DNA of 64,000 nucleotides from Mariprofundus sp. (GCA_021772775.1 JAJFLH010000020.1:1-64000), one strand, 5' to 3'; positions 45,401 to 53,748 are shown, numbered from the stretch's first letter. The notes: generated by a model not told the origin, from the letters alone. Numbers and translations are program-made.

Positions 45401-46225
45401 AATTCCATCATGGGATATTCTTTGGGCGGCCTGAGCATGGGACAAGTCGGAAATATCAATAAAGTGATCCGAAGCCATGCGAAACTCATCTGTCATGAGA
45501 TCATCTTTTATGAGACGGGCATAACAGAAAATTTCAAATTTTTCTTTGTCATGATTTTGAATGACAGGCAAAGCCAAGTGTCCAACAGGGTGTTTATTGA
45601 AGTCAACGGAGAGATAGCCGATTTTTAATTTTCCATGAGGGGCTGGAGGGGAGGGGAGGAAGAGCCCTGCATCATCACATACTTTTTTTGATTCATTTCC
45701 CCAATAGCGATGAATGTCAAACAGGTCATCTGCGCTGATCTCGGGAATTGTATTCATATCAAGCAGGGTGCCTGCGATAAAACGCAAAGGAATCTCGCCC
45801 TGTTTGATGCTGCTGATTACGGTACCCGTTAATTTATTTGCTTCGTGCCAATTGCAGGTGCTTTGAAAAGCAGAAAATGCGGATAATGTATCTTCAGGAT
45901 TAATTGGATTATCTCTGAGCTGCAAGGCGAGTTTAAGCATGGCTTCTGTTTGGCTGGAGTCTCTATAACATCCAAACAGGAATATTCGTGCCTCTGCCTG
46001 ATTCGGGTCGATCTCTAATATCTGCTTAAATATTTTAATAGCATCTTCGAAGTCACGCTGGAAATAATAGGACTGAGCTAAAATATTTTTTGCTTCGATA
46101 TTGTTGGAGCTACGTTTGAGAACTTTTAGACACAATTTTTTTGCCTGCTTGCAATTACCGATCTCAATCAGGTTTCTGGCTTTCTTTAGATGATTTGCGG
46201 TGGTACTGTTCACTTGTAACTCCAA
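42473..46225 (-). CDS. TPR - SPINDLY-type O-GlcNAc transferase - FkbM - methyltransferase fusion
   Basis: This 1250-residue protein combines at least three enzymes. Short TPR repeats (about 8-100) are followed by a GT41 O-GlcNAc-transferase-like domain (about 190-560) with IGYLSVDFNKHPVGH, PVQINYLGYPNTYGL, TFGSFNHIRKMNP and DTFPYHGTHTTLEALWMGVPV. An FkbM methyltransferase domain (about 660-850) has MNILDIGANYGCYA and VKLDAEGEEVHILEGG. A linker of helical repeats precedes a C-terminal type-11 methyltransferase (about 1080-1250) with LHIGGQVKHPEW, SSHVLEHFSYH and VIKPGGTVYASVPN. It is divergent from the flagellin operon, so flagellin is a plausible acceptor, with methylation of the added sugar by the fused domains. 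GT41 proteins are known to glycosylate Ser/Thr, but the acceptor here is inference. Confidence 0.88.
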   Translation of the reverse strand: MELQVNSTTANHLKKARNLIEIGNCKQAKKLCLKVLKRSSNNIEAKNILAQSYYFQRDFEDAIKIFKQILEIDPNQAEARIFLFGCYRDSSQTEAMLKLALQLRDNPINPEDTLSAFSAFQSTCNWHEANKLTGTVISSIKQGEIPLRFIAGTLLDMNTIPEISADDLFDIHRYWGNESKKVCDDAGLFLPSPPAPHGKLKIGYLSVDFNKHPVGHLALPVIQNHDKEKFEIFCYARLIKDDLMTDEFRMASDHFIDISDLSHAQAAQRISHDGIHILIDLSGHTANSPMPIMAFKPAPVQINYLGYPNTYGLSTIDYRITDQHSDAENGTHYVEELLKMPVTFLCMRGLPDVERSQKTPAELTKTITFGSFNHIRKMNPQVVEAWAQILQRVDNSKMLIKSSGCHLDIIKNNILNEFFKNGITSDRVEFSGYINSYDEHAALYNRVDIVLDTFPYHGTHTTLEALWMGVPVITLEGTCHVQRVSSSILKCIGFDSTITHNVDAYIEKAVELAFRPESLSVLRKCIHTLFKHSLIFNPAKVTQQLEEQYLRAWEMKMGYAATVCSQSIPTNQQQAGKESLTASPNKHISPLAAASRLEMTKAELAIDPQTLRAEQSLTLSIEGNIKIEVPNNVSLMTPYVLFEQQDWFEDEIKFIRKIIKPSMNILDIGANYGCYAMTMAKLIGKPGHLWAFEPATNTASFLRKSIKTNRFKNITLVNAALSNREGSAELALNCDSELNSITEKPGNSPTESVVLKRLDDCIDSYKWNDISFVKLDAEGEEVHILEGGQTFFSSFSPLVMFEIKHGAEVNVGLIQKFKEMNYQSYHLIPGLDLLVPFNHNDNADDFLLNLFCCKEDRAKKLANDGRLMLLNDEQQTEPTTHWSTLLTDKRYANKLLSHWLSDTVNDPLPGWESYELALNYYASAHTGEQNETRSSHLQQSFIQLVSLLDIHITTPRLMTLARVATELGQRVVAVQVLSQIIQMAKHESSVDASEPFLAASVMAESTDTDNRLDDWFLAMALATKEKLHSYTSYTLGQSPLPDIEKFLTMGYKDDAMQRRNDLIRLRFNLPPKDFSTSAVRKLHIGGQVKHPEWEIMDANDSNIVDHIGNANDLTKFKDNTFEALYSSHVLEHFSYHLELPQVLAEWYRVIKPGGTVYASVPNLDILCELFLNKTELSSDDRFLVMRMMYGGQIDAYDFHKIGYDPEILAHFLGKAGFKNIRKVENFGLFNDTSNMEFAGKRISLNLIAEK

Positions 46226-46304
46226 TATTCAGGTTTGTTTTTGGTGACAACGAAAAAAAGCAAGAACGAGGCCAATAAAAAACAAAAAAAGTTTCATTTT
46301 TTAT

Positions 46305-46331
46305 TAAAGTCCACTTGCTCCTTGGCGATAG
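46305..46331 (+). promoter_or_regulatory. Sigma-28 (FliA) promoter of fliC
   Basis: TAAA (46305-46308), a 15-base spacer and GGCGATAG (46324-46331) match the flagellar sigma-28 consensus TAAA-N15-GCCGATAA at all but two bases. It lies about 100 bases upstream of the flagellin start, leaving a long leader. Confidence 0.75.
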
Positions 46332-46431
46332 ACTAGATTGTGAGGGTTGATGAACAACCACATAGGGTGAAAAAACCCACAGTGACAAGGCATGATGTCG
46401 TTCACGTAATAACTACTCAAGGAGAGATACA

Positions 46432-47253
46432 ATGGCATTAACAGTCCAAACCAATAACGCGGCAATGACCGCACTGAAACACCTCAATACAAATAGCCAA
46501 AATATGAATAAATCATTGGAACGTTTATCATCCGGTTTTCGGGTAAATAACGCATCTGATGATGCCTCAGGATTTGCAGTTTCATCCAAACTTGATGCAC
46601 AGGCAGGTCGCCTGAAAGCTGCATCTCAAAATGCAGTGCAAGCAACAGCAATGGTGAAAATGGCAGATGCTGGTATTAATGAAATTCAGAATATGGTGTC
46701 TCGTATTCAGACTTTGGCAACCCAGGCTGCATCAGCCAACAATGCTGGCGAATTAGGAAAATTGGATGGTGAAGTTACTAAACTTGAAACTCAGATTGAT
46801 AAAATTGCTGCTTCTACCAACTATAATGGTGTTCAGTTGCTTGATGGGACTACTGGAACGGCAGCTGTTCAGGTTGGTGCTGATAACAACACGAATAACC
46901 AGGTTACAGTGGATTTAGGTAAAGCATATACTACGACTGGTATGAGTTTAGGTGGATCTGTTTCTACTCAATCTCTTGCTCAGGCGCATATCACAACAGC
47001 GAAAGCATCAATGGATGCGCTTATTACAAATCGTGCTGATCTTGGTGCAACTCAGAATCAGTTAGGCTTTGTTCAGGCGAATCTGGCAACCAGTGTGGAA
47101 CAGACGGTTGCCGCGGTGTCTTCAATTCGAGATGCAGATATGGCTGCTGAAATGGCCAATTTCACCAAGAATCAGATACTGACACAAGCTGGTACGTCTA
47201 TGTTGGCTCAGGCGAATCAGGCAGCACAAAACGTTCTCTCACTGTTCAGGTAA
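46432..47253 (+). CDS. fliC: Flagellin
   Basis: This is the filament subunit, secreted by the flagellar type III apparatus. The N-terminal D0/D1 region has LERLSSGFRVNNASDDASGFAVS, and the C-terminal D0 region ends SMLAQANQAAQNVLSLFR. At 273 residues it has almost no D2/D3 domain, so it forms a thin, simple filament. The central segment (about 150-190) is rich in Thr/Ser/Asn and could hold O-glycosylation sites for the neighbouring glycosyltransferase fusion, which is inference. AAGGAG precedes the ATG. Confidence 0.97.
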   Translation: MALTVQTNNAAMTALKHLNTNSQNMNKSLERLSSGFRVNNASDDASGFAVSSKLDAQAGRLKAASQNAVQATAMVKMADAGINEIQNMVSRIQTLATQAASANNAGELGKLDGEVTKLETQIDKIAASTNYNGVQLLDGTTGTAAVQVGADNNTNNQVTVDLGKAYTTTGMSLGGSVSTQSLAQAHITTAKASMDALITNRADLGATQNQLGFVQANLATSVEQTVAAVSSIRDADMAAEMANFTKNQILTQAGTSMLAQANQAAQNVLSLFR

Positions 47254-47265
47254 GAGGCAGGTTAC

Positions 47266-47289
47266 CCCTCTCCCAGTAATGGGAGAGGG
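47266..47289 (+). terminator. Hairpin between fliC and flaG
   Basis: CCCTCTCCC-AGTAAT-GGGAGAGGG forms a nine-base-pair GC-rich stem, extendable with one bulged base. No T-run follows. It is placed where partial termination or processing would make fliC mRNA more abundant than the downstream genes. Confidence 0.6.
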
Positions 47290-47320
47290 TAAATCCTATC
47301 AAAGGTAAAGGAGGTGACAC

Positions 47321-47701
47321 ATGATTACAGTTCCAAGTAACAACGTTCAATTTAGTCCTGTGCTTTCTTCGCCGAATGTGGGTAGTGCGATTGTCAATCC
47401 AGCTAAGCAGCAGTCTAGTAATGCAGTTCCGGTTAAACAGGAAAGTATACAGGGTAATGTTAAGCAACAGAAAGTAACAACGCAGGATGTTCAAAAAGCT
47501 ATTCAACAGGCAAATCAGGCATTTTCCAGATCGAGTGAGTCTATTTCTTTTGGCTATGAAGAAAAACTTGGGCAACTTTTTGTGACAGTGATGGATAAAG
47601 AAAGTGGCGAAGTTGTACGAGAAATTCCATCTAAGGAGTTTATTCAACATAAAGTCTTTATGAAGGAAATGGTAGGTTTGTTGCTGGATAAGCAGGTTTA
47701 G
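47321..47701 (+). CDS. flaG: FlaG family protein
   Basis: FlaG proteins affect filament length in polar flagella of Vibrio, Pseudomonas and Campylobacter. The 126-residue product has a disordered Gln/Lys/Val-rich N-terminal half and the conserved C-terminal LGQLFVTVMDKESGEVVREIPSKEF core. A near-perfect AAAGGAGGTGA ribosome-binding site precedes the ATG. It lies between fliC and fliD as in other polar flagellar operons. Confidence 0.92.
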   Translation: MITVPSNNVQFSPVLSSPNVGSAIVNPAKQQSSNAVPVKQESIQGNVKQQKVTTQDVQKAIQQANQAFSRSSESISFGYEEKLGQLFVTVMDKESGEVVREIPSKEFIQHKVFMKEMVGLLLDKQV

Positions 47702-47704
47702 ATC

Positions 47705-50035
47705 ATGGCTGATACAGGGATTGGTAGTATTATATCCAGCCAGGTGGCTGGATTTGATGCTCAAGCTGCTGTTGATGGCCTGCTCGGGCTACGCAAGTTT
47801 GAAATTAGCCAGTTAGAAAAGAAGCAGGATGCACTGACAACAAGGCAAGATGCACTTCTTCAGATCAATGATGCATCCAGAGCTTTACGTACTACAGCAA
47901 TCGGCATGTCTGATAAGGCTGGTTTTTTTGGCTATACAGCCAGCCTTTCCACGAGTGATGCGGCTGTAAATGCATCAAACCTTATTGATGTTAGTGGTAC
48001 CTCAGGCTTGGCTTCCGGGCAGCATAGTATTGTTATTTCTCAGATTGCACAGGCGCAACGGTACTCCTCATCGACAGCAGTTCTGGATAATACGGCTACT
48101 GCAGCAGCTTCTGCATCCAGTGTGTTGAACTTGACTGGTAGTTTTTTGATTGAAGGCGCTAGTGTGACAGTGAGTACATCAGATTCTCTTAATGATATTG
48201 CATCGAATATTAATCAGCTTAATACAGGATCTTCGGCAACAGGTGTCACCGCTTCGGTTATGAAGGTGGCAGACAATGATTTTCGCCTTATTTTGACTGA
48301 TGATGCAACAGGGGCGACAGGTTTTACGCTCACTGGAGCTGATCTTAGTGGAGCTCTTGCCAACTTACAGTTGGCTACGCCGCAAGTATTGATGGCCGCT
48401 CAGGATGCATCATTCACTGTTGATGGTTTAGCCGTGACGCGTAGCACTAATACCGTTAGTGATGTGTTATCTGGGGTTACTTTGAGCTTGAAGCAGGCAG
48501 ATGCTGCGACCACGATCAATATTACAATCGGTGTGGATCAACAGGCAATACGTGATAATGTTCAAATATTTATTGACAGTTATAATGCTTTGCAGACATT
48601 GATTAACGATCAGTTTCAATTTGATCCGAGTACCGGTGTAGGTGGTGTTTTGGCAGGTGAAGGCTTGCTGACTTCTATTACGGGTAATATGTCATCCAGT
48701 TTACTAAAAACTGTGCCTGGTTTGGCTTCGGATCGTAATAGTCTGGTTATGGTCGGTGTGGAGCCGGATGAGACTGGGCAGTTGATTATCAATGAAACTC
48801 TATTTGGCAACTTTCTAGCCAACGATGCAACTGCTATTCGGGATGTCTTTGTAGCCCAAGGTAGCAGTAGTAATAATAGTTTGCAGTTTTTAACCCATGG
48901 TTTTACCACTCCATCAGGTACTTATAGTGTAAATGTTACACAAGCAGCAACCAAAGCTTCGGTGACAGGCTCAACAGATTTATCTGGTGGCTTGGGGGTG
49001 GCGACGGATACGGTCACAATTACGGCCACAGGATCATCTCGCCAAGCTGCTGTAACATTAACACTGGGGCAATCGCAAAGTGAAATTGTTGATGCTTTAA
49101 ATGCTGAGCTTTCAGCTGACTACACAGAGCAGCACCAGCTATCGACTGCTTTAATTGCAGCTGCAGCTGCAGCGACTGGTTCGACTACTTTTTCTGCGTT
49201 AGATGGCGTGGCAATAGCTGCCAGTGATACCATCTCAATCAGTGGTACGTTACGTTCAGGTGCTTCTGTAAGTGGAACGTATTCGGTCTTGGATCCTGCA
49301 GTGGATACTATATCTAACCTGTTATCATCGATACAAACAACATTTAATCAGGAAGTAATCGCATCCATTGATGCGAATGGGAAAATCAGTGTGACTGATG
49401 TTAGTACTGGTGATTCGCAACTGACCGTTGCATTAACAGCGAATAATGAAGGAGGCGGATCTCTAGCTTTTGGTAGTGATACTGTAGCTACTGAAGGGCG
49501 TTATGCCGTTCCAGCTGTTGCAGTAATTTCTGGCAATGGTGTTGCTATTGAATCGACTTCATTTGGAACAGGGGGATTCACTATAACACAATCGGTGGAT
49601 GGGCTTGGCATAGCTGATCAGAGTGCGGCCGGTACTGATGTTGCGGGTACTATCAATGGATTGGCAGCAACCGGTGGTGGTCAGATATTAACTGGGTCGT
49701 CTGGGGATGTGGAGGCTTTGGCTATAATGTATACGGGCTCTGCAACGGGTGCCGTGGGTGATCTTACTGTTGGTATCGGTATTGCAGCTGGTTTTGACAA
49801 TATTCTTGATCTTTTTTCTAATCCAGTCTTTGGCCTTATCCAAAATAGCGTAGTAGCTGATCAGACATCATTTGATGCTTTGACGCTTAAAATAGATAAT
49901 CTTACTGCGCAAATGGAGAGACAGAGAATATTATTAACCGGCCAGTTTACACGTATGCAGACTGCAATGGCTAGCTTGCAGCAGTCGGGAAGTTTTTTAA
50001 GTCAGAATATTAACGCTCAGAACAGAAACTATTAA
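47705..50035 (+). CDS. fliD: Flagellar filament cap protein FliD (long form)
   Basis: FliD caps the growing filament and folds flagellin into place. The N-terminal D0/D1 region has GIGSIISSQVAGFDAQAAVDGLLGL, a coiled coil rich in Lys/Gln follows, and the C-terminal region has VFGLIQNSVVADQTSFDALTL and a final coiled coil. At 776 residues it is much longer than the usual 450-500, with Ser/Thr/Ala/Gly-rich repeats in the middle that could form extra exposed domains. It follows flaG by three bases. Confidence 0.93.
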   Translation: MADTGIGSIISSQVAGFDAQAAVDGLLGLRKFEISQLEKKQDALTTRQDALLQINDASRALRTTAIGMSDKAGFFGYTASLSTSDAAVNASNLIDVSGTSGLASGQHSIVISQIAQAQRYSSSTAVLDNTATAAASASSVLNLTGSFLIEGASVTVSTSDSLNDIASNINQLNTGSSATGVTASVMKVADNDFRLILTDDATGATGFTLTGADLSGALANLQLATPQVLMAAQDASFTVDGLAVTRSTNTVSDVLSGVTLSLKQADAATTINITIGVDQQAIRDNVQIFIDSYNALQTLINDQFQFDPSTGVGGVLAGEGLLTSITGNMSSSLLKTVPGLASDRNSLVMVGVEPDETGQLIINETLFGNFLANDATAIRDVFVAQGSSSNNSLQFLTHGFTTPSGTYSVNVTQAATKASVTGSTDLSGGLGVATDTVTITATGSSRQAAVTLTLGQSQSEIVDALNAELSADYTEQHQLSTALIAAAAAATGSTTFSALDGVAIAASDTISISGTLRSGASVSGTYSVLDPAVDTISNLLSSIQTTFNQEVIASIDANGKISVTDVSTGDSQLTVALTANNEGGGSLAFGSDTVATEGRYAVPAVAVISGNGVAIESTSFGTGGFTITQSVDGLGIADQSAAGTDVAGTINGLAATGGGQILTGSSGDVEALAIMYTGSATGAVGDLTVGIGIAAGFDNILDLFSNPVFGLIQNSVVADQTSFDALTLKIDNLTAQMERQRILLTGQFTRMQTAMASLQQSGSFLSQNINAQNRNY

Positions 50036-50142
50036 TTAAATCGTGCTTTTTCCTTTAGTTGGATGTGAATTTTGCGATAGATAATACATCAACAAAACAC
50101 CGACGATGACCGTTGGTAATACCTAGAATGCAGGGAGCCTAT

Positions 50143-50574
50143 ATGACAGGATATAAAACTTACCAAGGAAATCAGGTTGAAGGAGCAGGGCCATTAGGGT
50201 TGATCTTGCTCACATATGATGCGTTGTACAAATCACTCGGCCGTGCGCGTATGGCTGCAACGAGTGGTGACTTTCTTTTTGAGGGGCAACAAACAGGCCG
50301 TGCTCTTGAAGCATTGGTGGAACTATCTACCTCTTTGAATATGGAAGATGGTGGTGAGGTTGCTACAAACTTATCCAAGCTCTATTTTTATATGAATGAG
50401 CGCTTGGTGAGTGAGATGTGTAGTGGTTCAGTAGACGCCATTGATGAGGTAATGGATTTGACACAAACATTGCGTGAAGCATGGAAAGGTCTGGAAGATC
50501 GCCAGCGTATGCCAGTTTCTCGTCCTAAGGTGACTCGGAGTATGCAAGCTGTTTCAGCGTCTTACGGTTACTAG
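50143..50574 (+). CDS. fliS: Flagellin export chaperone FliS, copy 1
   Basis: FliS binds flagellin's C-terminus in the cytoplasm and prevents premature polymerisation. The motif YKTYQGNQVEGAGPLGLILLTYDALYKSLGRAR is typical, and the helical bundle continues to about 130. The ATG at 50143 has AGGGAG upstream; the track's earlier start adds ten residues without support. Nearly the same N-terminal sequence recurs in the second fliS at 51083. Confidence 0.92.
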   Translation: MTGYKTYQGNQVEGAGPLGLILLTYDALYKSLGRARMAATSGDFLFEGQQTGRALEALVELSTSLNMEDGGEVATNLSKLYFYMNERLVSEMCSGSVDAIDEVMDLTQTLREAWKGLEDRQRMPVSRPKVTRSMQAVSASYGY

Positions 50575-50579
50575 ATTAT

Positions 50580-50909
50580 ATGACAGTAGCTGCATTACAT
50601 ATTCAAATTGACCGTTGTGATGCGGCATTGAAATTATTCAATCGTTGTATGAAAGATCGAAAGTGGCCCAAAATTGGCGAGCGTGAAGCTCATGTAAGTC
50701 GTGAAATGGAGTTACTGCGACTGGCGCTTGTTGAACATCCTGAATTGGATGATGGACTTGCGGATAAAATCAGATATTTAGATATTAAGTTAAGGCGTAT
50801 TCAAAGGCAGCTGGCTAGTCATATTTCTGCTATGGGAGCTGATGTCGATACAGTTGAACGCGGCCTAGGTCAGGCCAAAGCTGCAAAAGCACTATTACAG
50901 AAAGTATAA
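50580..50909 (+). CDS. Small helical protein in the FliT position
   Basis: The 109-residue, all-helical, charged product has no motif I can name. It starts five bases after fliS, where FliT-type chaperones for FliD are often encoded, and ends just before a strong terminator. FliT-like function is inferred from size and position only. Confidence 0.7.
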   Translation: MTVAALHIQIDRCDAALKLFNRCMKDRKWPKIGEREAHVSREMELLRLALVEHPELDDGLADKIRYLDIKLRRIQRQLASHISAMGADVDTVERGLGQAKAAKALLQKV

Positions 50910-50934
50910 TAGTTAAATATTCAGCTCAATCGAA

Positions 50935-50964
50935 GCGATGCCCCGCAGGGGTGTCGCTTTTTTT
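50935..50964 (+). terminator. Rho-independent terminator of the fliC operon
   Basis: GCGATGCCCC-GCA-GGGGTGTCGC forms a ten-base-pair stem with two wobble pairs and is followed by seven T residues. Confidence 0.88.
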
Positions 50965-50995
50965 GTGCTCATATTTATAAAAATGTTTTATAAAT

Positions 50996-51022
50996 TAAAG
51001 TATTGTCTCAATTTCTCGATAG
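50996..51022 (+). promoter_or_regulatory. Sigma-28-like promoter of the second fliS
   Basis: TAAA (50996-50999), 15-base spacer and CTCGATAG (51015-51022) have the same spacing and core (CGATAG) as the fliC promoter. It lies after the terminator and about 60 bases before the gene. Confidence 0.65.
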
Positions 51023-51082
51023 AGATTAATAAGCAAACAGCACGATGATCGAGGCTGTCTACATCATTGCAAGGAGGCAGAT

Positions 51083-51505
51083 ATGGTAGGGTATCAAGTA
51101 TATCAAGTATATCAAGTATATCAAGGAAATCAGGTTGAAGGAGCAGGGCCGTTAGGTTTAATCCTTCTTAGTCATGAAGCATTGCTTAAAGCATTGGGTC
51201 GAACACGCTTGGCTATTCAAGCGGCTGATTTAAGCGCAGAGGCTGATCATACTGGTCGTGCAATGGAGGCGCTGATTGAACTATCAACCAGCCTGAATAT
51301 GGAAGAGGGCGGAGAGGTGGCACAAAGCCTGGCCAGCTTATATGTCTATATGATGAATCGTTTGACCTTGGGTTTATGCTCCTGCTCAACTGAACATGTC
51401 GATGAAGTGATTCGGCTTGTGCAAGAGCTGCGTGATGGCTGGATGGATCTATCGGTTCAGAGGAGTAAGCCAGAATATCTTTCTCTGGTACGTAATGTCG
51501 CTTAA
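51083..51505 (+). CDS. Flagellin export chaperone FliS, copy 2
   Basis: This 140-residue FliS paralogue shares the YQGNQVEGAGPLGLILL segment, the SLNMEEGGEV segment and the overall helical-bundle length with copy 1. Its N-terminus is extended by a YQV repeat encoded by a 9-bp tandem repeat. A GGAGGC ribosome-binding site precedes the ATG. The separate sigma-28-like promoter implies late flagellar expression. It may serve a second flagellin or FliD, or be a spare copy. Confidence 0.9.
   Translation: MVGYQVYQVYQVYQGNQVEGAGPLGLILLSHEALLKALGRTRLAIQAADLSAEADHTGRAMEALIELSTSLNMEEGGEVAQSLASLYVYMMNRLTLGLCSCSTEHVDEVIRLVQELRDGWMDLSVQRSKPEYLSLVRNVA
51089..51125 (+). repeat. In-frame 9-bp tandem repeat (TATCAAGTA) in fliS copy 2
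   Basis: The unit TATCAAGTA is repeated almost four times and encodes YQVYQVYQVYQ. Copy number changes would keep the frame. Copy 1 of fliS has only a single Y-x-x-YQ unit here, so the expansion is recent or copy-specific. Confidence 0.85.
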
Positions 51506-51518
51506 AAATAAACCCTTC

Positions 51519-51664
51519 TAGCCACAGATAGACGCCGATATAAAATCAAAGTCGGAACATGGATAGCATGGTCATTCGACAATATTCTGCTGAGGTCTTC
51601 TCAGAGCTATGGCGCCGCCACGAGAGCCCCGATAAATGTTTTCATCCGCGTCTATCTGTGGCTA
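51519..51664. repeat. Intergenic element with 21-bp inverted repeats
   Basis: The left arm begins TAGCCACAGATAGACGCC (51519) and the right arm ends GGCGTCTATCTGTGGCTA in mirror image (51644-51664), with one mismatch in 21 bases. About 104 bases of non-coding sequence lie between. Motifs of the CCACAGAT...CGCAGAT kind are recalled as widely dispersed intergenic repeats in bacteria. It could also form a long stem between the convergent fliS2 and hisE transcripts. Confidence 0.7.
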
Positions 51665-51695
51665 AAATACTTTTGACTGATTAGCTTGTTATAGA

Positions 51696-52028
51696 TTATT
51701 TAGATCGGGATGCTTTCTCGTCATGACCGGAGATACCAAAACGACGTGCCAGTTCATTGAGGATGTCATCTGGAGATATGTTTTTTGCGGTCAGCATGAC
51801 CAGGGAGTGAAACCAGAGGTCTGCGGTTTCATAGATAATCTGATCGCGTTCACCATTTTTGGCTGCAATGATGGTTTCAATCGCTTCTTCACCAATTTTC
51901 TCTAACATTTTATCTGGTTTGGCATATAAAGAAGCAACATAGGATGCATCCGGCGATTCAGTCTTACGCGCTTCCAATACTGCTGTTAAGGCTTTCAATA
52001 TATCAATATTCTCTGATGATTTAGACAT
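51696..52028 (-). CDS. hisE: Phosphoribosyl-ATP pyrophosphatase
   Basis: HisE carries out the second step of histidine synthesis, removing pyrophosphate from phosphoribosyl-ATP. The all-alpha MazG-like fold is visible in [16 protein letters not shown] and [15 protein letters not shown]. The 110-residue product is stand-alone, not fused to HisI. It is three bases downstream of hisI, so the two steps are co-transcribed. Confidence 0.95.
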   Translation of the reverse strand: MSKSSENIDILKALTAVLEARKTESPDASYVASLYAKPDKMLEKIGEEAIETIIAAKNGERDQIIYETADLWFHSLVMLTAKNISPDDILNELARRFGISGHDEKASRSK

Positions 52029-52031
52029 GTT

Positions 52032-52391
52032 TCATTGCTCCAAAGGGCTTTCAATCGTGAGCCAAGCATCCTGTTGACGATGTTTATAAAAACAGGATTG
52101 ACGATTGGTATGGCAGGCCGGGCCAGTTTGTTTTATTTTAAGTAGCAATGTATCACCATCGCAGTCGAGATAGATATCCAGAACTTTTTGAACATGACCG
52201 GATGATTCACCTTTTTTCCACTGCGCTTTGCGAGAGCGAGAATAGTAGTGGGCAAAGCCGGTTGCCATAGTTTGCAATACGGCTTCTTCATTCATCCAGG
52301 CCAGCATCAGTACACGACCACTGACGGCATCCTGTGCGATAGCCGGCACAAGGCCTGCATCGTTAAACGTGATCGAATCGAGCAGGCTCAT
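52032..52391 (-). CDS. hisI: Phosphoribosyl-AMP cyclohydrolase
   Basis: HisI opens the purine ring of phosphoribosyl-AMP, the third step of histidine synthesis. The 119-residue product contains YYSRSRKAQWKKGESSGH, the metal-site LDCDGDTLLLKI, and CHTNRQSCFY with the zinc Cys residues. It leads hisI-hisE. Confidence 0.95.
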   Translation of the reverse strand: MSLLDSITFNDAGLVPAIAQDAVSGRVLMLAWMNEEAVLQTMATGFAHYYSRSRKAQWKKGESSGHVQKVLDIYLDCDGDTLLLKIKQTGPACHTNRQSCFYKHRQQDAWLTIESPLEQ

Positions 52392-52416
52392 GCCAATCTC
52401 CTGGATGATTCCTGTT

Positions 52417-52437
52417 CTTTCTCTGCGTAACTCTGCG
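52417..52437. repeat. Dispersed CTCTGCGTAACTCTGCGG-type repeat
   Basis: CTTTCTCTGCGTAACTCTGC lies between hemL and hisI and resembles a shorter, diverged copy near 223-240. Sequences of this type recur between genes in many bacteria. No hairpin of its own is evident. Confidence 0.4.
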
Positions 52438-52446
52438 GTGAAAAAA

Positions 52447-53748
52447 TCATGCAGTCAGCTTGGCAAGAGCACGATTTGCAGCCGCGATAGTTGCATCGAT
52501 ATCTTCATCAGTGTGGGCGGCCGACATAAAAGCTGCTTCATATTGTGATGGTGCCAAATAAATACCTTCATCAAGCATGGCATTGAAAAAGCGACCAAAG
52601 AAAGCAAGGTCACAGTGCCCGCTAACATCGCTGCAGCAGGTCACTTCATCGAGTTCGGTAAAGAAAACAGTAAACATAGCACCAACCTGATTGGCAACAG
52701 CAGGCACGTCTGCAGCTTCACAGCCGGCTAACAGGCCTTCGACCAGACGGGTTGTTTTAGCTTCCAACGCTTCATAGAAACCAGCAGCTTGTAAGCGTGT
52801 CAATGTTTCCAGTCCAGCCCGCATGGCCAGCGGGTTGCCGGATAAGGTGCCGGCTTGATATACAGGGCCATCGGGTGAAATTTTGCGCATGATCTCTTCA
52901 CGACCACCATATGCTCCAACAGGTAGACCGCCACCAATGATTTTACCCAGACAGGTTAAATCAGGCATGATACCGAAGCGTTCCTGAGCACCACCGGCTG
53001 CAACACGGAATCCACACATGACTTCATCAAAAATAAGCAGCGCACCTTCGGCATCACAGAGTTCACGTAGCTGTTGTAAAAAACCATTTTCATAGAGTTT
53101 CATGACACCGGTATTGCCGGGGACAGGCTCAACGATAATGCAAGCGATCTCCTCGCTGTTTTCTGCAAAGAGTCGTTTGACTGCTTCAATGTCATTGAAT
53201 GGTGCTGTCAGTGTCAGTTTGGCATAATCGGCAGGTACACCAGCTGAATCAGGTTCACCAAATGTAGCAGCACCACTGCCTGCTTTAACTAAAAAACCAT
53301 CGGCATGACCATGGTAGCCACCGTCAAATTTAATGAATTTGTCACGGCCAGTAAAACCACGTGCCAGGCGCAGTGCACTCATCGTCGCTTCAGAACCGGA
53401 ATTGACAAATCGAATCACATCGATGGATGGCACCATATCAATAACAAGTTTTGCCAGATCAATTTCTAGTTCACAAGGCGCACCAAAACTCATGCCGAGT
53501 GCAGCAGTTTCCTGAACACCTTTAACTACACCGGGGTGGGTGTGGCCGAGTATCATTGGTCCCCAAGAGCCGACATAATCGATGTATTGATTGTCATCAA
53601 CGTCGCGGACATAAGCGCCGGTGGCGGATGCGAAGAAACGTGGTGTTCCGCCGACTGATTTAAAGGCGCGAACAGGTGAATTTACGCCGCCTGGAATGAT
53701 TTTTTTGGCTTGCTCGAAGTCTTGTTGTGATTGTTGAATGCTTGGCAT
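52447..53748 (-). CDS. hemL: Glutamate-1-semialdehyde 2,1-aminomutase
   Basis: HemL makes 5-aminolevulinate in the C5 heme pathway. It is a class III PLP aminotransferase; [16 protein letters not shown] carries the active-site Lys, and IIVEPVPGN and [10 protein letters not shown] are cofactor-contact motifs. The ATG at 53748 has AAGGAT upstream and gives 433 residues; the longer track start adds an unlikely N-terminal tail. It is transcribed in the same direction as hisI-hisE, after a 55-base gap. Confidence 0.96.
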   Translation of the reverse strand: MPSIQQSQQDFEQAKKIIPGGVNSPVRAFKSVGGTPRFFASATGAYVRDVDDNQYIDYVGSWGPMILGHTHPGVVKGVQETAALGMSFGAPCELEIDLAKLVIDMVPSIDVIRFVNSGSEATMSALRLARGFTGRDKFIKFDGGYHGHADGFLVKAGSGAATFGEPDSAGVPADYAKLTLTAPFNDIEAVKRLFAENSEEIACIIVEPVPGNTGVMKLYENGFLQQLRELCDAEGALLIFDEVMCGFRVAAGGAQERFGIMPDLTCLGKIIGGGLPVGAYGGREEIMRKISPDGPVYQAGTLSGNPLAMRAGLETLTRLQAAGFYEALEAKTTRLVEGLLAGCEAADVPAVANQVGAMFTVFFTELDEVTCCSDVSGHCDLAFFGRFFNAMLDEGIYLAPSQYEAAFMSAAHTDEDIDATIAAANRALAKLTA

